Shown here: piece after piece, positions 37,585 through 46,836 of the stretch
Position numbering within the stretch: the stretch's first letter is position 1
Layout: every line of letters begins with the position of its first letter
DNA from: JAHDHW01 sp965220465
Lineage (GTDB): Bacteria; Bacteroidota; Bacteroidia; Chitinophagales; Saprospiraceae
Length of the DNA: 64,000 nucleotides
Reading direction: 5' to 3'
Assembly: GCA_965220465.1 (NCBI GenBank)
Contig: CBDCPZ010000022.1
Location: 186,001 to 250,000 of the forward strand
The notes under the pieces: generated by a model
What the model was told of the DNA's origin: nothing
Seen by the model: the letters and a program-made list of their open reading frames with translations, nothing else
Database searches by the model: none
Position numbers and translations under genes: made by a program

Positions 37585-38688
37585 ATGTTAGAAATATTTA
37601 CATTTTCCATTTTTTCAAAAATATTAATCATCGTTATTGTTGGAGGTTTTATGCCTTTAACTGCCATGACTTTTCTAAAGGCAATGATAGGCAATAAAGA
37701 AGAGGAATTTAATAATGCTCTGAATGGGATGAACCTCAATTCTACCCGAAAGGTTCAAGATAGTTATTCTGCTTCAAAGTTTTTTCTTCCTGTCATGTTT
37801 GCAACAACGATATGCATTCTGGCCATTTCCTATTTTACTTTTGCAGAAAATTTTGCTTCCGGAATAAATGATAATTTATTACTCACAGGAGCGTACTTTG
37901 GTGAAGCTAACAAGGATTTGATCTACCAAAGTATCTCCGTTTTATCTATGGCTTTTTTAGGTGGTTTTTTGTGGTCAGCTCAAAATATTATCCGTCGGCT
38001 AATCGCATACGATTTGGCGCCGGATGTATATTACAGCGCCGGTATTCGAATAATCTTAGCATCAGTCATTGCTTTGGTCTTATCATTTATCATTGGCGCA
38101 GATAGCAGTACTAATGTAGTTGGATTCAAAGCATCGCTGGGTGCGATTTCGTTTTTAACCGGTATGTTTCCTGAACGCGTTTTGAGTTATTTAGTCAATC
38201 TTTACAAAAAATTTGTCAGCCCTGACAAGTTAAATGATGAAGCACTTTCTCTCTATAAACTTGAAGGAATGAGTATGCAACACAAAGAACGCTTGAATGA
38301 ATTAGGAATTGACAATGTGCAGAATCTTTCTGAAGCTAGCCTGACTAAATTATTGATTGAAACTCCTTTTGGGGCACGGCTATTGCTTGATTGGATAGGA
38401 CAGGCGAAGCTTGTCTGTTACGTAAAAGAAAACATAACAGACCTGAGAAATATCGGGATTCGCTCAGTTTTTGATTTGGTCAAGGTGGAAAGAACTCCAT
38501 TGCAGCTAACAGAAATTGCTGAGGCAGCTGGAATCAAAGCTCCTTTTCTTCAAATCATATATGATCAAGTTGTAAGTGACAAAGGCATTCAGGCGCTTTA
38601 CGGTTTTCAATATGGAGTCAATACATCAAGAGATGAAAGCGACTCAAAAAATATTAGTATGCCCGTGGAAGCTACTGTTGAAAATTAG
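37585..38688 (+). CDS. Membrane protein with an HhH-like cytoplasmic C-terminal domain
   Basis: 367 residues, not a family I can name. About five hydrophobic segments are visible (near residues 5-30, 68-90, 116-136, 153-173 and possibly 180-200). The soluble tail (about 215-345) contains two units that resemble helix-hairpin-helix/DUF4332 modules: LEGMSMQHKERLNELGIDNVQNLS and NITDLRNIGIRSVFDLVKVE. These modules bind DNA or proteins. The combination suggests a membrane-tethered binding protein. It stands alone between the YwqG and OmpA genes, all on the plus strand but with gaps over 80 bases. Confidence 0.6.
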   Translation: MLEIFTFSIFSKILIIVIVGGFMPLTAMTFLKAMIGNKEEEFNNALNGMNLNSTRKVQDSYSASKFFLPVMFATTICILAISYFTFAENFASGINDNLLLTGAYFGEANKDLIYQSISVLSMAFLGGFLWSAQNIIRRLIAYDLAPDVYYSAGIRIILASVIALVLSFIIGADSSTNVVGFKASLGAISFLTGMFPERVLSYLVNLYKKFVSPDKLNDEALSLYKLEGMSMQHKERLNELGIDNVQNLSEASLTKLLIETPFGARLLLDWIGQAKLVCYVKENITDLRNIGIRSVFDLVKVERTPLQLTEIAEAAGIKAPFLQIIYDQVVSDKGIQALYGFQYGVNTSRDESDSKNISMPVEATVEN

Positions 38689-38770
38689 TAAATTGTATTG
38701 AAAATAAAAGGCCTTTATATACATCTTACTTTGCAAATACCGTTTATTGGAAGGACTACTTAAATAATAA

Positions 38771-39883
38771 ATGAAGTTTTTTAACTTTTTCATATTTTTT
38801 TTATTGCTCAGCAACTTTGCATTTTCACAAAAGGCATCTGAATTTTCTACTGAAAATATCATCCCAAATCCCAGTTTCGAAAAATATTCAAGCACACCAA
38901 TCGGCTGGTTTTATAAAGGAAAGCATTATACAGATGTCATGAAATACTGGAGTTCGGCTACAGCAGCATCACCAGACGTTTTTGGTCCAAAGGTGAGAGT
39001 TCCTTCTCATTGGGCAACCAAAGGTTTTGGAGAACAAAAACCACATAGCGGGGAATCCATGTCAGGCATTACGGTTTTCGGCTGCACAGAAGGCAAACCA
39101 CATTGCCGCGAGTATATCCAAATTCAACTGCGTGAACCTTTAGTTATCAATCAAAAATATTATGCAGAATTTTGGGTAAGCCACTTGCCCCGTTCCCTTA
39201 AGGTAAACGGCATTGGGATGTATTTTTCGGAAGAAAAACTCAACGTAAATACTGATGGCCCACTCAATTTTCAACCTCAGATTTCAACGGCAGAAGTGAT
39301 TTCTGCTCCTGATCACAGGTGGGTGAAAATCTCAGGAAGATTCAAAGCTACAACAGAAGCTGAATATCTGATCATCGGCAATTTTTTTGCAGACAGCTTA
39401 ACTAATATTCGTTCTCCTGGATCTAATGCACTAAACTATGGCTACTATTATGTTGATGACATATTATTAAAAAAAGAAAATCCGATCCTCGAAGTTCCGA
39501 TAAAAGAAAATGATCTCTGCTGCATCACTATTGAAGAAGGAAAAGTGGTGCAATTAAGTAATATCTTTTTTGATCACGACAAAACAGAGCTTCTTCCCCG
39601 CTCTTATGTCGAACTTAATAAGCTGTTAAAATTAATGCGGGAAAACCCTTCGATGATTATTGAAATCAGAGGTCATACGGACAGCATTGGCGAAAATGAT
39701 TACAATATTTACCTTTCCAGAAAACGGGCCAAAGCCGTAGTCGAATTTCTTAACGAAAATGGCATAGAAAAGAGTCGAACTCGCTATGCCGGTTACGGAG
39801 ATTCTCGTCCAATTGCTAATAATAAATACACCAAAGGCCGTCAGTTGAATCGTCGTGTTGAGTTTCTTGTTATCAAAAAATAA
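38771..39883 (+). CDS. OmpA-family lipid/peptidoglycan-associated outer-membrane protein
   Basis: 370 residues. A signal peptide (1-20, ending NFAFSQ) is followed by an N-terminal jelly-roll-like domain (about 28-245, NIIPNPSFEKYSSTPIGWFYKG) common in Bacteroidota OmpA proteins. The OmpA peptidoglycan-binding domain spans about 268-368, with the peptidoglycan motif EIRGHTDSIGENDYNIYLSRKRA and the terminal GRQLNRRVEFLV. It probably anchors the outer membrane or a surface assembly to the cell wall. Confidence 0.88.
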   Translation: MKFFNFFIFFLLLSNFAFSQKASEFSTENIIPNPSFEKYSSTPIGWFYKGKHYTDVMKYWSSATAASPDVFGPKVRVPSHWATKGFGEQKPHSGESMSGITVFGCTEGKPHCREYIQIQLREPLVINQKYYAEFWVSHLPRSLKVNGIGMYFSEEKLNVNTDGPLNFQPQISTAEVISAPDHRWVKISGRFKATTEAEYLIIGNFFADSLTNIRSPGSNALNYGYYYVDDILLKKENPILEVPIKENDLCCITIEEGKVVQLSNIFFDHDKTELLPRSYVELNKLLKLMRENPSMIIEIRGHTDSIGENDYNIYLSRKRAKAVVEFLNENGIEKSRTRYAGYGDSRPIANNKYTKGRQLNRRVEFLVIKK

Positions 39884-40010
39884 GACTTCTCTCTGAGTGC
39901 ATTTCATTTTTAAGGAAGAAAGAGTTTTATAAAATGAAATACACGCCTCACACTTTTAATTACTCAAAATAAAAAAGGATTTGTAAGTTTACTGGAAATT
40001 AGCTTTTTCT

Positions 40011-40613
40011 ATGCTGGAGCCTTATTTCAACATTAATGAAATTGAAGCTGGATGTGATGAAGCCGGACGTGGTTGTTTGGCAGGACCGGTGTTTGCTGCT
40101 GCCGTAATTTTACCATCTGATTTTTCAAATGATCTTTTAAATGACTCAAAACAGCTTTCAGAAAAGCATCGAAAAGCTTTAAGAATTGTGATTGAAAAAG
40201 AAGCAATTACATGGGCGGTTGCCCAGGTTGATCCAAAAGAAATCGATAAAATCAATATCCTGAATGCTTCATTTTTGGCCATGCATCGGGCACTTGACCA
40301 GTTAAAAAAACTACCCACATCACTGCTCATTGACGGCAATCGTTTTAAGCCATACAAAAATATTTCTCATCATTGTATCATAAAAGGGGATGGCAAATTT
40401 ATGTCAATTGCAGCTGCTTCAATTTTGGCAAAAACTTATCGCGATGATTTTATGGAAAGTCTTGCATTGCAACATCCACATTATGGTTGGGAAAAAAATA
40501 AAGGATATCCAACCCAGGCTCACCGAACTGCTATCCAGCAATTTGGCTCTTGTAAACACCATAGAAAATCTTTTCGCTTATTACCGGAGATCGTCCGAAA
40601 GGAGCTTTTTTAA
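40011..40613 (+). CDS. rnhB: Ribonuclease HII
   Basis: 200 residues. The active-site block CDEAGRGCLAGPVFAAAV (about 14-31) carries Asp15 and Glu16, with the further Asp in LLIDGNRF (about residue 108) and the usual SIAAASILAKTYRD block ending in the fourth Asp. The enzyme removes RNA from RNA-DNA hybrids and single misincorporated ribonucleotides. The stop codons of this gene and the convergent MBL hydrolase overlap at 40610-40613. Confidence 0.96.
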   Translation: MLEPYFNINEIEAGCDEAGRGCLAGPVFAAAVILPSDFSNDLLNDSKQLSEKHRKALRIVIEKEAITWAVAQVDPKEIDKINILNASFLAMHRALDQLKKLPTSLLIDGNRFKPYKNISHHCIIKGDGKFMSIAAASILAKTYRDDFMESLALQHPHYGWEKNKGYPTQAHRTAIQQFGSCKHHRKSFRLLPEIVRKELF

Positions 40614-41251
40614 GTCAGAAAAGGGTTGGTCTTTTTTTCATAACCAATAGTCGTATTCGGACCATGACCGCAATATACTTCTACTTTGTCGCCAAGCGGG
40701 AAAAGTTTATTTTTAATACTTGAAATTAACTGGTTATGATTTCCTCCTGGAAGATCCGTCCTTCCTATACTTCCATGAAACAACGCATCTCCCGCTATAA
40801 TAAAATTAGCTTTTTTACAGAAAAAAGAAAGACTGGCAGGAGAATGCCCAGGAGTAAAGATCGATTCCAGACTTGAGTTTCCAAATTTTATAATTTCTCC
40901 TTCTTTTATAAACTTTTTAGCAGTAAGAATAGGGTCTCTCAATGGAATTCCATACATCATAGCCACTTGCGGAACAGCGTTCAAAAGTGGCAATTCACCT
41001 TCATGGATTTCAAGCGGTAAGTTGTATTTTTCACTAATAAAGTGATTGCCAAATACATGATCGATATGACAATGAGTATTAATCAACCTCACCGGGTTTA
41101 ACTTTTTTTGTTCAATGAAGTTTACTAACTCCAGTTTTTCATCTTCATCGTAGCAACCCGGATCAATAATGATACATTCTTTAGTGTCATCGTAAAGGAC
41201 ATAAGTGTTCTCCTGAAAGGGATTGAAAGTAAATTTGGCAACAAGGGTCAT
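40610..41251 (-). CDS. MBL-fold metallo-hydrolase (glyoxalase II-like)
   Basis: 213 residues. The zinc-binding motif is THCHIDHVFG (HxHxDH), with further ligands in FTPGHSPAS, AGDALFHGSIGRTDLPGG and YCGHGPNTTIGYE. This set is typical of the short glyoxalase-II-like subgroup (YcbL-type), which hydrolyses thioesters. There is no signal peptide, so it is cytoplasmic. Activity against hydroxyacylglutathione or bacillithiol adducts is not proven by the sequence. Confidence 0.9.
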   Translation of the reverse strand: MTLVAKFTFNPFQENTYVLYDDTKECIIIDPGCYDEDEKLELVNFIEQKKLNPVRLINTHCHIDHVFGNHFISEKYNLPLEIHEGELPLLNAVPQVAMMYGIPLRDPILTAKKFIKEGEIIKFGNSSLESIFTPGHSPASLSFFCKKANFIIAGDALFHGSIGRTDLPGGNHNQLISSIKNKLFPLGDKVEVYCGHGPNTTIGYEKKTNPFLT

Positions 41252-41413
41252 ATTTTTACCGTTAAAATATTGCGTGAATAATCATAAATGTTTGTAAGTT
41301 GACAATCGATATATTTTTTATCAAATAGCATTATCAACATCTTTCAAATATTATTGTTTGCAAAAATACACTAACTAATGATTCACATTGACATTATGTT
41401 CAAAAAAACTCAT

Positions 41414-41471
41414 ATTTAAAGGCTTTTATAGTTGAAATGAGATGACGAAAAAAGGCTAAAAGCCTTTAAAT
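41414..41471 (+). promoter_or_regulatory. Long inverted repeat just before the start of the barrel-protein gene
   Basis: A perfect 15-bp inverted repeat, ATTTAAAGGCTTTTA (41414-41428) and TAAAAGCCTTTAAAT (41457-41471), has a 28-base loop and ends 13 bases before the ATG at 41485. A second, shorter hairpin inside it pairs AAAGGC (41451-41456) with GCCTTT (41462-41467). The two pairings exclude each other because both use GCCTTT. It could be an operator or a translation-controlling RNA fold. Confidence 0.5.
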
Positions 41472-41484
41472 AATTTTACCGCCT

Positions 41485-44400
41485 ATGCGCAATTTTACTT
41501 TTCTGCTGTCGCTTTTATTTTCATTGTTTAGTTGGTCTGTACTAACAGCTCAGGGTACTCAAGTAGAATTTGGCAAAAACCGTGTTCAATACCATGATGA
41601 TTTCAAAGAATGGCTACAATATGAAAGCGTCAATTTCATTACTTATTTCTATGGAGAAGGTCGAAACATCGCGCAATCTGTTGTGCAAATTGCGGAATTA
41701 GACTATGATGCTGTCCAGGGCATTTTGGAGCATCGTATGAATGATAAAATTGAAATCATTGTTTATACCGATTTAACCGACCTTAAACAAAGCAACATTG
41801 GCAGCGAAGAGGCTTTTGAAAATACCGGCGGGCAAACCAAAATAGTTGGAAACAAAATTTTTGTTTATTTCAATGGCGATCATAATAATCTTCGCACTCA
41901 AATCAGAGAAGGGGTTGCATCTGTTTATTTAAACGCGATGCTTTTTGGATCTAACTTACAGGAAATTGTCCAAAACGCTGTGATGATGAATTTGCCGGAA
42001 TGGTTTAAAGTTGGCCTGATCTCATATATCGGAGAAGAGTGGAACACTTCGCTAGACAATCAATTACGAGATGTTATTTTAAATTATGATTATAAAGATT
42101 TTAACAAATTTGCAGAAGAAAATCCAAAGCTGGCAGGACATGCAATGTGGTATTTTATCAGTCAAAATTATGGCAAATCTACAGTTTCTAATTTACTCTA
42201 CTTAACACGAATTAACAGAAGCATCGACAGTGGTTTCTTGTATGTTTTGGGTTCCTCATATGGAAGCACTATTGGAAACTGGGAAGCATATTTTAAACAA
42301 CGCTACACGTCCGAAGCTGATGCGATGGAGAAGCCGGCAGGAAGGAAAATAAAAGTAAAAAACAAAAGAAAACTTCCACTCACCCAGCTTAAAATTAGTC
42401 CCGATGGTAAAAAAATAGCTTATGTTTCAAATGAAATAGGCAAATATAAGGTCTACATTCAGGACATCCGAAGCGGTGAACGTTACGTTATCCAAAAAGG
42501 TGGTTTTCGCAATGCCTTCCAAGCTACTGATTACAATTACCCAATGGTGGCTTGGAGTCCTAATAATATGGAAATAGCGGTGTTGTATGAAAAACGTGAT
42601 GTGCCCAAATTGATGATTTATGACCTCAATTCCAAAGAAAAAATAACCGAGGATTTGAGTACACAATATCATCGGGTTTACAGTATGGACTACATCAATC
42701 CAGGAAAAATGGTGCTTTCGGCAACTGTGAGAGGATTTTCTGACATCTTCATTTACACTTTAAACAACCGGCAAAGTGAACGGATTACAAATGATTTTTA
42801 TGATGATTTGGATGCCTCATTTGTGAACGTTGGAGATCAAAAAGGAATTATGTTTACGTCAAATCGACAAGACCTAATGATCCGTCAAATGAGGCTCGAC
42901 AGCATTCTTCCAATCAATACTTTTGATATTTATTATTATAACCTTCAAACCAAATCAAAAGAGCTCGTAAGAGTTACAAATACACCGCTTGCCAACGAGC
43001 GGATGCCCATGATTGTTGATTCAACTTATTTCACATTCATCACTGACGAAACCGGCATCTACAATCGCCAACTTGGTTATTTGGAAGAATATATTGCGTT
43101 TTATGAACAGGTAATCACATTGAAAGATGGCTCTGAAATAATTTTACACCAGGATTCTACGATGTCTTTACTTGATTCCACTTTTATTGACACCATTATT
43201 ATTCAACCGGTGATTAAGCAGCGTGCTATTAATCATAATGTTTCAAATCTTAGTTTTAATATTTTTGAACAACATTTTTCTCCTAAATCGGGAAAATTTG
43301 TAGAAAGCATTTATGCTGAAGGAATTAATACTTTTTATGTTCAAAAAATTGATTCTTTAAAAACTGAAACACCTGTCTTTACGCGATATCAAGAACAGCG
43401 TTTAAAAGCTCATGGAGCTAAGTTAATTACCACTCAAAAGGAAACTAAAAAAAGTGAAGCACCTGTTCCTGTAATAACTAATATTCTTGATGAAGTTGAC
43501 GAAACTCCAACAGATATTTCGGAAGTACCCGTAGAAAAACAAGACACAGGAAAAATTGATATTGACAATTATCTTTTCCAAAGCGAGTTTGATGACGATG
43601 AAGAACCAGCAAAAGTTATTGTCGAAGAAGATGAAGGAAATATTACTTTAGAACCGCTGGAAAAAACGGAAATTGTAACGACCACTTCTCAACCCATTGT
43701 CCAACCTTACAGAAGCAAAATTTTTAAGTTTAAACCCTCTCATATAATTCCTTATCGATTAAAGTTCCGAACGGATTATGTGACCACACAATTGGACAAC
43801 AGCTTGCTTTTTGGAGGGCTTGACAGTTATGCCGGTAATCAGAATCAATATAGTTATCCGCCTCTGGGCATTTTGTTAAAAGCTAATTTTAAGGATCTTT
43901 TTGAAGATTACGAATTTAATATGGGGGTTAGAATTCCCACTACTTTTAATGGTGCTGAATATTTTATCGTTTTTGATGATAAAAAGAAACGGCTCGATAA
44001 GAGTTATGCTATTTACCGTCGCAATTTGAAGTATACTTATGACAGCGGAGGAGCGGTTCCGGGAAAGTTTAAAGAAGTTATTTTGCTCGGTCAAATGCAG
44101 GTTCGATATCCACTTGATATATTCAGGAGTCTGCGGCTTTCCGGCATTTTGCGCCTTGACAGAACCTATTTGTTAGCAACTGATCGAACTCCTTTAGAGA
44201 CGCCATCGTTCAATCAGCAACGACTTGGGCTGAAACTCGAATATGTATTTGACAATACCTTAGATGTTGCTGTCAACATAAAAAATGGAACCCGTTATAA
44301 AATATCCGCGGAATTAGTCAAGAAAGCCAGAATAGATTTACTGGATAATGTAACCTTTGATTTTCAAAAAGGCTTCATGACAGTAATTGGAATTGATGCC

Positions 44401-44979
44401 AGACACTACCAACGACTTGATAAACATTCCATCTTTGCCATTCGCTTTGCCGGAGCTGCTTCCTTTGGTTCTGAAAAGATTCTATATTTTCTTGGAGGTG
44501 TTGACAACTGGTTATTTCAAAAATTTAATAATGATGTACCTCTTCCCGCTTCTGATGATTTTGCTTTTCAAACCCTTGCTAGCAATCTCAGAGGATTTGA
44601 ATACAACATCCGAAATGGCAATAATTATGCGTTGATTAATAATGAATTAAGAGTTCCTATCTTTAAATACTTTTCTAAAAATATTAGATCTAACTTTTTC
44701 AGAAATTTCCAGTTGGTTGGATTCTTTGATGTAGGAACTGCCTGGCAAGGATCAACTCCCTTTGATGAAGAAAGCCCATTGAATACGGTTTATCTTTCTA
44801 ATCCACCAACGGTAAATGTTAAGGTCAATTATTTTAGAGATCCTATTGTTGCCGGCTATGGATTTGGAGTACGGGCGCTTCTTTTTGGCTACTTTATAAG
44901 GTTAGATTATGCCCGTGGTATTGAAACCAGGATAGTGCAAAAACCAGTTTTCTACTTTTCTCTTGGAAAAGATTTTTAA
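41485..44979 (+). CDS. Large outer-membrane protein: degenerate gluzincin, TolB-like propeller, beta-barrel
   Basis: 1164 residues. A signal peptide (1-22, ending SVLTAQ) is followed by an N-terminal part (about 25-265) that looks like a peptidase-MA/gluzincin domain, with the late motif LPEWFKVGLISYIGEEW. The HExxH zinc helix is absent, since the matching place reads REGVASVYLNAML. About residues 275-530 form TolB/PD40-type propeller blades (LKISPDGKKIAYVSN, MVAWSPNNMEIAVLYEKRD). A long charged linker follows (about 640-760), then a predicted Omp85-like beta-barrel ending PVFYFSLGKDF. It is probably an outer-membrane protein, and its role is unknown. Confidence 0.72.
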   Translation: MRNFTFLLSLLFSLFSWSVLTAQGTQVEFGKNRVQYHDDFKEWLQYESVNFITYFYGEGRNIAQSVVQIAELDYDAVQGILEHRMNDKIEIIVYTDLTDLKQSNIGSEEAFENTGGQTKIVGNKIFVYFNGDHNNLRTQIREGVASVYLNAMLFGSNLQEIVQNAVMMNLPEWFKVGLISYIGEEWNTSLDNQLRDVILNYDYKDFNKFAEENPKLAGHAMWYFISQNYGKSTVSNLLYLTRINRSIDSGFLYVLGSSYGSTIGNWEAYFKQRYTSEADAMEKPAGRKIKVKNKRKLPLTQLKISPDGKKIAYVSNEIGKYKVYIQDIRSGERYVIQKGGFRNAFQATDYNYPMVAWSPNNMEIAVLYEKRDVPKLMIYDLNSKEKITEDLSTQYHRVYSMDYINPGKMVLSATVRGFSDIFIYTLNNRQSERITNDFYDDLDASFVNVGDQKGIMFTSNRQDLMIRQMRLDSILPINTFDIYYYNLQTKSKELVRVTNTPLANERMPMIVDSTYFTFITDETGIYNRQLGYLEEYIAFYEQVITLKDGSEIILHQDSTMSLLDSTFIDTIIIQPVIKQRAINHNVSNLSFNIFEQHFSPKSGKFVESIYAEGINTFYVQKIDSLKTETPVFTRYQEQRLKAHGAKLITTQKETKKSEAPVPVITNILDEVDETPTDISEVPVEKQDTGKIDIDNYLFQSEFDDDEEPAKVIVEEDEGNITLEPLEKTEIVTTTSQPIVQPYRSKIFKFKPSHIIPYRLKFRTDYVTTQLDNSLLFGGLDSYAGNQNQYSYPPLGILLKANFKDLFEDYEFNMGVRIPTTFNGAEYFIVFDDKKKRLDKSYAIYRRNLKYTYDSGGAVPGKFKEVILLGQMQVRYPLDIFRSLRLSGILRLDRTYLLATDRTPLETPSFNQQRLGLKLEYVFDNTLDVAVNIKNGTRYKISAELVKKARIDLLDNVTFDFQKGFMTVIGIDARHYQRLDKHSIFAIRFAGAASFGSEKILYFLGGVDNWLFQKFNNDVPLPASDDFAFQTLASNLRGFEYNIRNGNNYALINNELRVPIFKYFSKNIRSNFFRNFQLVGFFDVGTAWQGSTPFDEESPLNTVYLSNPPTVNVKVNYFRDPIVAGYGFGVRALLFGYFIRLDYARGIETRIVQKPVFYFSLGKDF

Positions 44980-44985
44980 TTAAAA

Positions 44986-46053
44986 TTACTCTCCGGTCTT
45001 CATCTTTTCAGCGTTTTCAGCAACCTGCAAGGCTTCGATGATATCATTTATATCACCAGCCATTATTTTGTCCAAATTGTACAGTGTCAAATTGATACGG
45101 TGATCCGTAACTCTGTTTTGCGGATAATTGTAGGTGCGTATTTTTCCTGAACGATCACCGGTTCCTACCAATGATCTTCGTTGAGCAGCAACTTCGTTTT
45201 CATGTTTTTCTTTTTGAGTTTCATAGATTTTCACATAAAGCCGCTGCAAAGCTATTTCTCTGTTTTTTATTTGCGAACGACCATCCGTACTTTCAGAAAC
45301 GATACCCGTTGGAAGGTGAGTAAAACGAACTCCTGATTCCGTTTTATTTACGTGCTGGCCTCCAGCTCCGCTTGATCGAAAGGTATCCGTTTTCAGGTCG
45401 GCTTTATTAATATTAACATCTTCCATTTCAAATTTCGGCATAACAACAACTGTAGCTGCCGAAGTGTGTACTCTGCCTTGTGATTCCGTTTTAGGAACCC
45501 GTTGAACACGATGCGCTCCGGATTCAAATTTTAGCTTACCATAAACATCATTCCCTGATATTTCCAATACAATTTTGTTATACCCTCCCACCGTTCCTTC
45601 ATTTATAGTTAGGATTTCAACATCAAAATCTTGGCTTTCAAGGTATTTCGTATACATTTTATAAAGATCTCCGGCAAAGATACTTGCCTCATCGCCGCCG
45701 GTTCCCGAACGTATTTCAAAAATCACATCTTTTGAATCTTCCGGATCTTTAGGAATTAAAAGCACTTTTATTTTCTCTTCAATCTCCTCTTTTTGCGGCA
45801 ATAGTTCTTCCAATTCCGTTTTCGCCATTTGTCTCATTTCGGCGTCTTCTTCATTGAGCATTTCTTCTGATGTTTGAATATTACTCAGTAGATCTTTATA
45901 GATATTGTGGATTTCGATAACCTCTTCCAAGCTTTTATATTCCTTACTAATTTTCTTAAATTTTTTCATATCAGAAACTACCTCAGGGTCGGAAAGTTGC
46001 TCTTCCAAATAATGGTAACGCTCTTTAATTGCCTCTAATTTGTCTAACAACAT
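44986..46053 (-). CDS. prfA: Peptide chain release factor 1
   Basis: 355 residues. RF1 reads UAG and UAA stop codons. The tripeptide anticodon motif PxT is present as Pro187-Lys188-Thr189 in RVPKTESQGRVHTSAA, and the catalytic GGQ loop is SGAGGQHVNKTES (Gly231-Gln233). No programmed frameshift is present (this is RF1, not RF2). It converges with the barrel-protein gene (6 bases between stops) and has its own promoter upstream. Confidence 0.97.
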   Translation of the reverse strand: MLLDKLEAIKERYHYLEEQLSDPEVVSDMKKFKKISKEYKSLEEVIEIHNIYKDLLSNIQTSEEMLNEEDAEMRQMAKTELEELLPQKEEIEEKIKVLLIPKDPEDSKDVIFEIRSGTGGDEASIFAGDLYKMYTKYLESQDFDVEILTINEGTVGGYNKIVLEISGNDVYGKLKFESGAHRVQRVPKTESQGRVHTSAATVVVMPKFEMEDVNINKADLKTDTFRSSGAGGQHVNKTESGVRFTHLPTGIVSESTDGRSQIKNREIALQRLYVKIYETQKEKHENEVAAQRRSLVGTGDRSGKIRTYNYPQNRVTDHRINLTLYNLDKIMAGDINDIIEALQVAENAEKMKTGE

Positions 46054-46356
46054 TATATTATTTTTAACTGAAACTGATTGGATTTAAAAAGAAGAACAGC
46101 CAAAAGGAGAATCCCTTTTGGAGAAAAGCTGAGTAGCTAATAGAATTGATTAACGCTGAATTGTAACATCAATGATTCGTTTGAAATGAACTTCTAATTT
46201 TGCAGGCCAAAAGTACTATTTTATTTTTCAAACATCAAATCAATAATGTCCGGATACAATAATCCTTAGAACGTTTTTTCAACATTCCAAAATTTAAAAC
46301 TTGATATTAATTTAAAATCGGATTTTGATTCTCTCTCTTGCTAAAACTATAATATA
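46054..46356. other. Intergenic region upstream of prfA
   Basis: 303 bases lie between prfA and the short gene at 46357. The prfA promoter lies at 46208-46239. I see no further gene, RNA or repeat in the remainder, which is AT-rich. Confidence 0.5.
46208..46239 (-). promoter_or_regulatory. Promoter of prfA
   Basis: On the minus strand TTTG (46239-46236) is followed after exactly 20 bases by TACTTTTG (46215-46208), a full match to the Bacteroidota TTTG-N19/21-TAnnTTTG pattern. This implies a leader of about 150 bases before the ATG at 46053. Confidence 0.55.
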
Positions 46357-46599
46357 TCAGATGGGATTGATACGAATTTTCTCCTTAATGGACTGGATAA
46401 GTGCTGGTGAAACTTTTCGTCGATGGACTTTGCTTTTGATAAATTCCCTAAACGACTGCTCTTTGTTTAATAATTCAAAATAAACGGGATTCTGCTTGAT
46501 TTCTGTAAGTAGTTCTCTTTCGGCCTCTTTGCTTAATTCATTGTCCAAATACATGTTTACTTTTCTAATAAGATCCTGTTGATTTTCTTGATTCCCCAT
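46357..46599 (-). CDS. Short putative anti-sigma-like protein
   Basis: 80 residues: MGNQENQQDLIRKVNMYLD then NELSKEAERELLTEI. The first 30 residues resemble the start of zinc-type anti-sigma domains (short helix, V-x-x-Y-L-D-N-E-L-S), but the His-Cys-Cys zinc ligands are missing and there is no membrane helix. It follows the ECF sigma gene on the same strand, 237 bases downstream. I infer a soluble partner of that sigma factor. The evidence is its position and weak sequence likeness. Confidence 0.5.
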   Translation of the reverse strand: MGNQENQQDLIRKVNMYLDNELSKEAERELLTEIKQNPVYFELLNKEQSFREFIKSKVHRRKVSPALIQSIKEKIRINPI

Positions 46600-46620
46600 T
46601 GGTTAATTTTTTTTAACTGC

Positions 46621-46670
46621 TAATGTTTTCGAGAATTATCTTTTAGTTTGGATTGTGTTTGAAAACATTA
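46621..46670 (-). repeat. 10-bp inverted repeat between the sigma and anti-sigma-like genes
   Basis: TAATGTTTTC (46621-46630) and GAAAACATTA (46661-46670) form a perfect inverted repeat with a 30-base spacer, just upstream of the 80-residue gene. It could be an operator or a leader hairpin. The function is unknown. Confidence 0.4.
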
Positions 46671-46836
46671 TCAAAAAACCCGGGGTGGTACAGCCACAGT
46701 CAAATTCCGGATCAACCAAAACTTGTGTATTGTTAAATTGTACCAAAAACCCATTTAAAATCATGATAATGTTTTTTAAAAAATGATTGCCTGTTTCATT
46801 TTAATTACTCAAAAATCCAGCAGCTTAGTTTGTAAA

